From contig NZ_LMAH01000008.1 in assembly GCF_001507335.1 (NCBI RefSeq), positions 94,158 through 158,157 on the forward strand: DNA of 64,000 nucleotides. The letters are read 5' to 3'. The stretch is from Chryseobacterium sp. JAH. GTDB taxonomy: Bacteria > Bacteroidota > Bacteroidia > Flavobacteriales > Weeksellaceae. Within the stretch, counting starts at the first letter, position 1. Each line of letters starts with the position of its first letter. The notes under the pieces were generated by a model. The model made no database searches and was not told where the DNA came from. It saw only the letters and a program-made list of their open reading frames with translations. Below, piece after piece: positions 17,157 to 23,891 of this stretch. The position numbers and the translations under genes are program-made.

Positions 17157-17621
17157 ATGAAAAATCCTTTAGAAATATTAGAATTAGTCCCCGATCCGGA
17201 AATTCCGGTGATCAATATCGTGGAATTGGGCATTGTAAGAGAGGCGAAGGTTACCAGCGAAAATTCTTGTGAAGTAACGATTACGCCCACTTATTCTGCC
17301 TGTCCCGCTATGTTTACCATTGAGGAAGATATTATCAAAATCATGAAGGAAAACGGTTGGGATGCTACAGTCGTTACCAAAATGTTTCCGATCTGGACGA
17401 CAGACTGGTTGACAGACGAAGCGAGAGAAAAACTCCGTGTTTACGGAATTACACCTCCCGAAAAAGGAGCCGACGAAAACCACATCGGGAAACCTAAAAA
17501 ATGTCCACGTTGCGGCTCGATGAATTCAAAACAGATCAGCAGATTCGGGTCTACTTTGTGTAAGGCTTCGTATCAATGTCTGGACTGTTTAGAACCATTT
17601 GATTATTTTAAATGCCACTAA
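17157..17621 (+). CDS. paaD: Phenylacetyl-CoA epoxidase maturation protein PaaD
   Basis: The 154-residue protein has an N-terminal MIP18/DUF59 domain (LVPDPEIPVINIVELGIV, and TPTYSACPAMFTIEEDI) and a C-terminal zinc-ribbon part with CPRCGSMN and CLDCLEPFDYFKCH. PaaD is thought to help assemble the iron-sulfur or metal centres of the epoxidase system. Length fits the family (about 165). It is in the usual A-B-C-D order. Confidence 0.94.
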   Translation: MKNPLEILELVPDPEIPVINIVELGIVREAKVTSENSCEVTITPTYSACPAMFTIEEDIIKIMKENGWDATVVTKMFPIWTTDWLTDEAREKLRVYGITPPEKGADENHIGKPKKCPRCGSMNSKQISRFGSTLCKASYQCLDCLEPFDYFKCH

Positions 17622-17715
17622 ATAATTTGAAAATTTGCTAATTTGAAAATGAGTAAATTAGTAGTGAAATCAGAATTTTCAAATTGACTAATGTTCAAAT
17701 TAAAAAATTAATACT
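17622..17715. repeat. paa spacer palindrome 5 (paaD-paaG)
   Basis: The left arm has AATTTGAAAATTTG and CTAATTTGAAAATG. The right arm has ATTTTCAAATTGACTAA and ATGTTCAAATTAAA. The arms are complementary around a loop of about 30 bases. Confidence 0.85.
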
Positions 17716-18516
17716 ATGTACACACAACTTGATATTGAATCGCATTTTGGCGGAAAATTAAAAATCGCTTACCTCAATCAGCCTGACACGATGAATGCTT
17801 TAACCAAGCCTTCGTTGGCAGATTTGAGAGATTTTGTGAAAGAATGCAGCGATGATCCCACAGTAAGATGTGTGGCAATTTCTGGTAGAGGAAGAGCTTT
17901 CTGTTCTGGTCAGAATCTGGACGATGCTTTCGTACAAGGAAATGATCATCATGATAACGATATTATCAGAAGAATTGTAACCGATTATTACAATCCTCTG
18001 GTTATGGAAATTACCCGTTGCAAAAAACCTGTCGTTGCTTTGGTCAACGGTCCTGCAGTAGGAGCGGGTGCCATGTTGGCATTAATTTGTGACTTCGTTT
18101 TAGCGACTGATAAAGCTTATTTTGCGCAGGCATTCTCCAATATCGGATTAATTCCTGATACAGGCGGAACGTATTTCTTACCTAAATTATTAGGAAGACA
18201 ATTGGCGAATTATTTAGCATTTACAGGAAAAAAATTGTCAGCAGAAGAATCAAAATCTTATGGTTTGGTGGCTGAGGTTTTCACGGAAGAAGAATTTAAT
18301 TCAAAATCAATGGAAATTTTAGAAAAAGTTTCGAATATGCCGACGGTTGGTTTAAAATTAACAAAAAAAGCCTTCGCCAATTCTTACAATAATACGTTGA
18401 AAGAGCAATTGGAATTAGAAGGAGACCTACAGCAGGAAGCTGCGGAAACAGAAGATTTCAAAGAAGGAGTACAAGCCTTTTTACAAAAAAGAAAACCTGA
18501 ATATAAAGGAAAGTAA
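17716..18516 (+). CDS. paaG: Ring 1,2-epoxyphenylacetyl-CoA isomerase PaaG
   Basis: The 266-residue crotonase-fold enzyme isomerises the epoxide to oxepin-CoA and also shifts double bonds later in the pathway. The oxyanion-hole segments are FCSGQNLDD and GPAVGAGAM. The two Glu of true hydratases are absent. Instead IPDTGG carries D148, which matches the single catalytic Asp known for PaaG. Its place right after paaABCD agrees. Its 3' end abuts the left arm of the repeat that encloses the four-helix-bundle gene. Confidence 0.92.
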   Translation: MYTQLDIESHFGGKLKIAYLNQPDTMNALTKPSLADLRDFVKECSDDPTVRCVAISGRGRAFCSGQNLDDAFVQGNDHHDNDIIRRIVTDYYNPLVMEITRCKKPVVALVNGPAVGAGAMLALICDFVLATDKAYFAQAFSNIGLIPDTGGTYFLPKLLGRQLANYLAFTGKKLSAEESKSYGLVAEVFTEEEFNSKSMEILEKVSNMPTVGLKLTKKAFANSYNNTLKEQLELEGDLQQEAAETEDFKEGVQAFLQKRKPEYKGK

Positions 18517-18554
18517 TCAATTTGAAAATGAATTAATTTGAGAATTTGAGAATG
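18517..18554 (+). repeat. paa spacer repeat 6, left arm (carries a start codon)
   Basis: AATTTGAAAATG lies at 18519-18530, followed by AATTTGAGAATTTGAGAATG to 18554. The final ATG of this arm (18552-18554) is the likely start codon of the four-helix-bundle gene. Confidence 0.85.
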
Positions 18555-18917
18555 AGAAATGACAAAGAAAATATTATTGTAAATAAGACTTTCGACTTTG
18601 CATTGAACATCATTGAATTTTCGGAAGATTTATATGAGGCTAAAAGATTTCCTTTAGCAAATCAGATTTTTAAATCAGGAACTTCGATTGGAGCAAATGT
18701 GAGAGAAGCTCAAAATGCAGAAAGTAAGGCAGATTTTATTCATAAATTAAAAATCGCTGCGAAAGAAGCTGATGAAACACAATATTGGCTTTTATTATGT
18801 TTAAAATCTAAATTTCTAAAATCGCCCAGCGAAAAATTAATTTCTGATTTAAAAGAAATTCTGTTAGTTCTCTCAAAAATCATTTCGAGTTCGAAACTTA
18901 AATCATTTTCAAATTAG
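18552..18917 (+). CDS. Four-helix bundle protein (23S rRNA IVS-type / TIGR02436)
   Basis: The 121-residue, all-helical protein has the family signature FPLANQIFKSGTSIGANVREAQNAE, then HKLKIAAKEADETQYWL. The family includes proteins encoded in 23S rRNA intervening sequences and relatives of the Avd accessory protein of diversity-generating retroelements; its molecular role is poorly known. It is out of place in a catabolic operon. The start ATG at 18552 is the end of a left repeat unit, and the last codons (SFSN and TAG) are read from a right repeat unit, so the gene is flush with the repeat arms. A TTG at 18546 is an alternative start. No reverse transcriptase is nearby. Confidence 0.85.
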   Translation: MRNDKENIIVNKTFDFALNIIEFSEDLYEAKRFPLANQIFKSGTSIGANVREAQNAESKADFIHKLKIAAKEADETQYWLLLCLKSKFLKSPSEKLISDLKEILLVLSKIISSSKLKSFSN

Positions 18918-18945
18918 CTCATTTTCAAATTTTCAAATTTAAAAT
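18904..18945 (+). repeat. paa spacer repeat 6, right arm (carries a stop codon)
   Basis: CATTTTCAAATTAG, CATTTTCAAATT and TTCAAATTTAAAAT run up to the paaH ATG. The first unit encodes the final residues and stop codon of the four-helix-bundle gene. Confidence 0.85.
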
Positions 18946-20079
18946 ATGAACGTAGGAATTATCGGTGCCGGAACTATGGGAATTGGCATCGCACAAGTAG
19001 CTGCAACGAACGGATGCAAAGTTTGGGTCTATGACGCCAACGCAAAACAAGTAGAAACGGCAACCATAGGTTTGGAAAAAACATTGACCAGATTGGTTGA
19101 CAAACAGAAGATTTCGTCGGAAAAAATGGTCGAAATTCTAGCTAACATTTCCATCGCTACAGAATTGAAGGACTTCAAAGATTGCGAACTCGTCATCGAA
19201 GCCATCATCGAAAATAAAGAAATCAAAACCAAGATCTTCACAGAATTAGAGAAACATGTTTCTGAAAGCTGTGTGATCGCATCCAATACATCATCCATTT
19301 CCATTACATCTCTCGGTGCAGAACTGCAAATACCGAAGCGTTTCATCGGAATTCACTTTTTCAATCCGGCTCCTTTAATGCCTTTGGTTGAAATTATTCC
19401 GTCTTTACTTACTGAGAAGTCTTTAGCCGATAAAATGTACAACCTCGTGAAAGATTGGGGTAAAGTTCCTGTGATGGCTAAAGATATTCCTGGATTTATT
19501 GTCAACAGAATTGCCCGTCCTTACTATGGAGAAGGATTGAGAATTGTTGAAGAAAACATCGCAACGGTAGAGCAGGTGGATGATGCCATGAAAAGATTGG
19601 GTAATTTTAAAATGGGACCTTTTGAATTAATGGATCTCATCGGTGTTGACGTGAATTTCTCTGTAACCACAACGGTTTACAAAGATTATTTCTACGACCC
19701 AAAATACAAACCATCCCTTCTACAACAAAGAATGTCTGAAGCCAAACTTCACGGCAGAAAAACAGGAAAAGGTTTCTACGATTATGCTGAAGGAAGTTCA
19801 AAACCTGAACCTCATAAAGCTGAAGCTCTTTATCAACAAATATTTTTAAGAATTATTTCAATGCTGATTAACGAAGCGGTCGAAGCAAAAAGATTGGGTG
19901 TTGCAAATGACGAAGATTTAGAATTGGCAATGCAAAAGGGAGTAAATTATCCGAAAGGGTTATTGGCCTGGGGAAAAGAAATTGGTTACGCCAAAATCTC
20001 TGAAACGCTGCAAAATCTTCACGATGAATATCAGGAAGAAAGGTATAGGCAAAGCCCTTTGTTGCGTAAATTGAATTAG
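18946..20079 (+). CDS. paaH: 3-hydroxyadipyl-CoA dehydrogenase PaaH
   Basis: The 377-residue NAD-dependent enzyme oxidises 3-hydroxyadipyl-CoA to 3-oxoadipyl-CoA. The Rossmann motif is IIGAGTMGIGIAQVAA at the N-terminus. The catalytic-region motifs IGIHFFNPAPLMPLVEII and DIPGFIVNRI follow, then the C-terminal 3HCDH domain (about 186-283) and part of a second one (about 300-377). It is longer than the 282-residue hydroxybutyryl-CoA type and shorter than E. coli PaaH (475). Its position in the operon supports the pathway role. Confidence 0.92.
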   Translation: MNVGIIGAGTMGIGIAQVAATNGCKVWVYDANAKQVETATIGLEKTLTRLVDKQKISSEKMVEILANISIATELKDFKDCELVIEAIIENKEIKTKIFTELEKHVSESCVIASNTSSISITSLGAELQIPKRFIGIHFFNPAPLMPLVEIIPSLLTEKSLADKMYNLVKDWGKVPVMAKDIPGFIVNRIARPYYGEGLRIVEENIATVEQVDDAMKRLGNFKMGPFELMDLIGVDVNFSVTTTVYKDYFYDPKYKPSLLQQRMSEAKLHGRKTGKGFYDYAEGSSKPEPHKAEALYQQIFLRIISMLINEAVEAKRLGVANDEDLELAMQKGVNYPKGLLAWGKEIGYAKISETLQNLHDEYQEERYRQSPLLRKLN

Positions 20080-20167
20080 ATAATTTGAAAATGTGCAAAT
20101 TTGAAATTGATTCCGCATTATTCAATTTTCAAATTCTCAAATTGATTTAATTCTCAAATTAAAAATT
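20080..20167. repeat. paa spacer palindrome 7 (paaH-paaI)
   Basis: The left arm has AATTTGAAAATGTGC and AAATTTGAAATTG. The right arm has CAATTTTCAAATT, CTCAAATTG and AATTCTCAAATTAAA directly before the paaI ATG. Confidence 0.85.
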
Positions 20168-20581
20168 ATGAATCCAAGACAAGTTGCAGAATATATGTTT
20201 GATCAGGATTATTTTTCCCAATGGATGAATATCAAAATGATCGAAGTCAAAGAAAATTATTGTTTACTGGAAATGCCCATCAAAAAAGATATGATCAATG
20301 GGCTTAAAACAGTTCACGGAGGCGTTACGTTTGCTTTTGCAGACTCCGCATTGGCATTTTCGTCCAATAATTCTGGAGATGCAGCTGTTGCGCTGAACTG
20401 TATCATCAATTTTACCAAAGCGGGAAGAGAAGGAGATGTCTTTAGAGCTGAAAGCACTTTGGTAACTGATACCAGAAAAACCGCTGTTTACGACATTAGA
20501 ATTACCAATCAGAATGATGAGTTGGTAGCGAAATTTGTGGGAACAGTTTATAAAATCGGAAAAAAAGTAACAGAATTATAG
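20168..20581 (+). CDS. paaI: Hotdog-fold acyl-CoA thioesterase PaaI
   Basis: The 137-residue hotdog protein has the PaaI motif MINGLKTVHGGVTFAFADSALAF. PaaI hydrolyses hydroxyphenylacetyl-CoA and related esters that stall the pathway, rescuing coenzyme A. Length matches E. coli PaaI (140). It lies between paaH and paaJ and is followed by another repeat spacer. Confidence 0.93.
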   Translation: MNPRQVAEYMFDQDYFSQWMNIKMIEVKENYCLLEMPIKKDMINGLKTVHGGVTFAFADSALAFSSNNSGDAAVALNCIINFTKAGREGDVFRAESTLVTDTRKTAVYDIRITNQNDELVAKFVGTVYKIGKKVTEL

Positions 20582-20668
20582 ATTTGAAAATTTGGAAATG
20601 AGGCAATTTGAAAATTATTTTTAAAGCTTTATTTCATTCTCAAATTAACACATTTTTAAATTAAAATT
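20582..20668. repeat. paa spacer palindrome 8 (paaI-paaJ)
   Basis: More decayed than the others. The left arm has ATTTGAAAATTTGG and CAATTTGAAAATT. The right arm has CATTCTCAAATTAAC and CATTTTTAAATTAAA before the paaJ ATG. Confidence 0.8.
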
Positions 20669-21877
20669 ATGAACAACGTATATATCATAGATTACATCAG
20701 AACTCCCATTTCAAAATTGAGTGGAGGTTTATCAGAAGTTCGTGCCGATGATTTGGCGGCAATCGTTTTAAAAGAAATTGTTGCCAGAAACCCTCAAGTT
20801 CCTGTTGAGGAAATTGAGGACGTTATTTTCGGATGCGCAAACCAAGCAGGTGAAGATAACAGAAACGTAGCAAGAATGGGACTTTTATTGGCTGGACTTC
20901 CTTACAAAATCGGAGGCGAAACTGTAAACAGATTGTGCGCTTCAGGAATGTCAGCGGTGGCCAATGCTTTCCGTTCGATTGCTTCCGGTGAAGGTGAAAT
21001 TTATATTGCAGGTGGAGTAGAGCACATGACGCGTTCTCCTTATGTGATGTCAAAACCAAGTACAGCTTTTGGGAGAGACAGCCAGATGTTTGATACCACT
21101 TTCGGATGGAGATTTGTAAATCCCAAAATGAAAGAAATGTACGGAGTTGACGCAATGGGAGATACCGCCGAAAATTTGGCAGAAATGCACAACATTAGCC
21201 GTGAAGATCAGGATAAATTTGCCCTTTGGTCTCAGCAGAAAGCGACAAAAGCTCAGGAAAGCGGAAGACTGGCAGAAGAAATTATAGAAGTGGAAATTCC
21301 ACAAAGAAAAGGTGATCCGAAAATTTTCGATAAGGACGAGTTCATCAAACCGACTTCTTCAATGGAAGGATTAGGGAAACTTCGTCCAGCTTTCAGAAAA
21401 GAAGGTGGAACAGTGACGGCTGGAAACGCCTCCGGAATGAATGACGGTGCAGCAGCTTTAATTTTAGCAAGCGAAGAAGCGGTAAAAAAATATAGTTTAA
21501 AACCAAAAGCTAAGATTTTAGGTTCATCTGTTGCCGGTGTTGAGCCAAGAATTATGGGAATCGGGCCAGTTGAAGCGACTCAGAAGCTTTTGAAAAGATT
21601 AAATCTTTCATTAGATGATATGGATGTCATCGAACTGAACGAAGCATTTGCTGCTCAATCTTTAGCGGTCACAAGAAGTTTAGGATTAAAAGATGATGAC
21701 TCAAGAGTTAATCCGAACGGAGGCGCAATTGCCATTGGTCATCCGCTAGGAGTTTCAGGAGCCAGAATTATAGGTTCTGCAGCATTGGAACTTCAAAAGC
21801 AAAATAAAAAATATGCGTTGTGTACGCTTTGTATCGGTGTTGGTCAAGGCTATGCAATGGTGATTGAACGGGTTTAA
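20669..21877 (+). CDS. paaJ: 3-oxoadipyl-CoA / acetyl-CoA thiolase PaaJ
   Basis: The 402-residue thiolase cleaves 3-oxoadipyl-CoA to succinyl-CoA and acetyl-CoA and probably also the 3-oxo-5,6-dehydrosuberyl-CoA of the oxepin route. Active-site residues are C90 (NRLCASGMSA), H358 (GHPLGVSGAR) and C388 (CTLCIGVGQG). Length fits PaaJ/PcaF (about 401). Its TAA stop is part of the first repeat unit of the following spacer. Confidence 0.94.
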   Translation: MNNVYIIDYIRTPISKLSGGLSEVRADDLAAIVLKEIVARNPQVPVEEIEDVIFGCANQAGEDNRNVARMGLLLAGLPYKIGGETVNRLCASGMSAVANAFRSIASGEGEIYIAGGVEHMTRSPYVMSKPSTAFGRDSQMFDTTFGWRFVNPKMKEMYGVDAMGDTAENLAEMHNISREDQDKFALWSQQKATKAQESGRLAEEIIEVEIPQRKGDPKIFDKDEFIKPTSSMEGLGKLRPAFRKEGGTVTAGNASGMNDGAAALILASEEAVKKYSLKPKAKILGSSVAGVEPRIMGIGPVEATQKLLKRLNLSLDDMDVIELNEAFAAQSLAVTRSLGLKDDDSRVNPNGGAIAIGHPLGVSGARIIGSAALELQKQNKKYALCTLCIGVGQGYAMVIERV

Positions 21878-22088
21878 TTTGAAAATGTGCTAATTTGAGA
21901 ATTTGAAAATGCTATTCAGAATATTATCAATTTTCAAATTAGCTGATTTAAATTAAAGTTTAAAACTCTGCTGAGTGAAACGCCTTTGCGAACGAAAAAT
22001 ATGCATGAAAATTTTCAAAAAAGCTTTGTGAACTTTGCGTTAAAAATAATTTTCAAATTAACTCATTCTCAATTTTCAAATTAAAATT
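21878..22088. repeat. paa spacer palindrome 9 (paaJ-paaY) with an inserted segment
   Basis: The left arm has three AATTTGARAATG-like units. The right arm appears twice: once near 21930-21945 and again at 22049-22085. Between them is a segment of about 90 bases (21955-22047) unlike the other spacers. It has CGCCTTTGCGAAC at 21981-21993 and CTTTGTGAACTTTGCGTTAAAA at 22024-22045. Confidence 0.8.
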
Positions 22089-22682
22089 ATGAATATTTAC
22101 TCATATCACGGTATTCGTCCCATTATAAAACCATCCGCTTATGTTCATCCGCAGGCGGTGATCATTGGAAATGTGGAAATCGGTGAAGAAGTTTATGTAG
22201 GTCCTAATGCGGTGATCCGTGGCGACTGGGGTAAAATTATTGTGAAGGACGGAGCGAATGTTCAGGAAAACTGTACACTTCATGTTTTTCCGGGGATTGA
22301 AACCATTCTGGAAGAATCTGCACACATCGGTCACGGAGCAATTATTCATTCTGGACAGATCGGTAGGAATTGTTTGGTTGGAATGAATGCCGTTGTGATG
22401 GATAAAGCAGCTATTGGCGACGAATGTATCATCGGGGCTTTGGCTTTTGTTCCTGCCAATTTCAGATGTGATGCGAGAAAATTGATCGTTGGCAGTCCGG
22501 CAAGAATCATCCGTGATGTCTCTGATGAAATGATTAAGTGGAAAACCGAAGGAACGAGATTGTATCAGGAATTAGCAAGAGAAGGGAAAGATGCCATTCA
22601 CTTGTGTGAGCCTTTTACAGAATATGTTCAGCAGATTCCTACGAAAGTTGTTGATTACAGTATTTGGGATGATGTGAAATAA
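22089..22682 (+). CDS. paaY: PaaY, gamma-carbonic-anhydrase-like hexapeptide protein
   Basis: The 197-residue left-handed beta-helix protein has hexapeptide repeats such as VIIGNVEIGEEVYVGPNAVIRGDWG and HIGHGAIIHSGQIGRNCLVG. The family length is about 196. PaaY is reported to be a thioesterase that acts on dead-end CoA esters such as 2-hydroxycyclohepta-1,4,6-triene-1-formyl-CoA; some annotations call it a transferase or carbonic anhydrase. It is the last gene joined to the operon by repeat-type spacers. Confidence 0.9.
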   Translation: MNIYSYHGIRPIIKPSAYVHPQAVIIGNVEIGEEVYVGPNAVIRGDWGKIIVKDGANVQENCTLHVFPGIETILEESAHIGHGAIIHSGQIGRNCLVGMNAVVMDKAAIGDECIIGALAFVPANFRCDARKLIVGSPARIIRDVSDEMIKWKTEGTRLYQELAREGKDAIHLCEPFTEYVQQIPTKVVDYSIWDDVK

Positions 22683-22704
22683 TTGACTTCATAAAAATAA
22701 ATTC

Positions 22705-22896
22705 ATGAAAGATATTTTCACCCTGAGAAACTTCAGAAAGTCCTTAATTCTAGGATTGGTAGGTTTAATATTTTTTTACTTAATAAGACTGGTTTTTAAA
22801 CGTGAAAATGAAGATTGGATGTTTTATATGCTCATGTTCTTCACTTTCTTTTTTATCAATTTTGTTTTAGGTCACGGAAATAAATCATGGAATTAA
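22705..22896 (+). CDS. Small membrane protein, unknown
   Basis: The 63-residue protein has two hydrophobic segments (about 13-28 and 37-53) separated by a charged loop (FKRENEDW). It starts 22 bases after paaY and may share its transcript. The family is not recognised; no motif suggests a function. Confidence 0.55.
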   Translation: MKDIFTLRNFRKSLILGLVGLIFFYLIRLVFKRENEDWMFYMLMFFTFFFINFVLGHGNKSWN

Positions 22897-22954
22897 TTCT
22901 TTAAAAACAGTAAGAAAATCAAATAGTGTTTAAAGATTAAAATATAAGATTAAA

Positions 22955-23782
22955 ATGTTTAAAAAACTTCTCACTTTCATCAGTATATTATTTACTTTTC
23001 AATTCATGGTTTTTGCCCAGACTGGAAATGTAAAACCGTTGGTGATTGGAGAAATCAGAGCGATAAAGTCCAAAATTTTAAAAGAAGAAAGAACGTTGAA
23101 CATCTATCTTCCTCAAAATTTTGATAAAACAAAACCTTATCCGATCATTTATCTTTTGGATGGATGTATGAATGAAGATTTTATTCACGTCACGGGATTG
23201 GTGCAGTTCTTTAATCAGATGTATGCCATGCCTGAAACGATTGTAGTCGGAATTGCGAATATTGACAGAAAAAGAGACTTCACTTTTCATACAGATTTAA
23301 AAGATTTGCAGAAAGATTATCCTACAACAGGACATTCTGATAAGTTTATTGGCTTTCTTGAAAAAGAATTAAAACCTTACATTGAAAGTCAGTTTAAAAC
23401 TACCGATACCTACTTGTTTGGGCAATCACTGGGTGGACTTTTAGCAACAGAAATTTTGTTGAAAAAACCTGAAATGTTCAATAACTATTTTATTATCAGT
23501 CCGAGTTTATGGTGGGATGATGAAAGTCTTCTAAAACAGGCTCCGCTATTATTATCCAAAATTAGGGACACTAAGAAATTTGTTTATGTTTCTGTCGGAA
23601 AAGGCGAGCATAAAGTAATGGTGAAAGATGCAGAAGATTTCTACAATATTCTTTTAAAATCAAACAAGAAAAACTGGACGGTAGACTATAAAATGATGGA
23701 AACAGACAATCATGCAACTATTCTTCACAGAAGTTTGTATGAAGGGTTGGTAAAGCTGTTTCCTTATCAGGAACCGAAGTGA
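22955..23782 (+). CDS. Secreted alpha/beta hydrolase, esterase D-type
   Basis: The 275-residue protein has a signal peptide (cleavage near FAQ, about 22). The nucleophile elbow is FGQSLGG with S158. The family motifs IIYLLDG and SPSLWWDDESLL and the likely catalytic His in DNHATILHRSLYEGL fit the putative-esterase family (PF00756), as in enterochelin and other carboxylesterases. It should work in the periplasm or outside the cell. A link to phenylacetate use (release of an aromatic ester) is only suggested by its position between paaY and paaZ. Confidence 0.85.
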   Translation: MFKKLLTFISILFTFQFMVFAQTGNVKPLVIGEIRAIKSKILKEERTLNIYLPQNFDKTKPYPIIYLLDGCMNEDFIHVTGLVQFFNQMYAMPETIVVGIANIDRKRDFTFHTDLKDLQKDYPTTGHSDKFIGFLEKELKPYIESQFKTTDTYLFGQSLGGLLATEILLKKPEMFNNYFIISPSLWWDDESLLKQAPLLLSKIRDTKKFVYVSVGKGEHKVMVKDAEDFYNILLKSNKKNWTVDYKMMETDNHATILHRSLYEGLVKLFPYQEPK

Positions 23783-23891
23783 AAATAAATAATATAAAAG
23801 TATGAAAATGTAGCAACCTCACAGATTTTTTTTTAATTGTTGGTAATACAGTTACGTTCATATATTGATAAACTAGAATATAAAATATTTT

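Noticed and set aside
18552..18917. A diversity-generating retroelement based on the Avd-like four-helix protein
   Set aside because: No reverse transcriptase, template repeat or variable repeat is visible nearby, so only the four-helix gene itself can be claimed.
14766..22088. The regularly recurring short repeats could be taken for a CRISPR array
   Set aside because: The repeats are palindromic, vary in number and spacing, and are separated by complete genes instead of uniform spacers. No cas genes are present.
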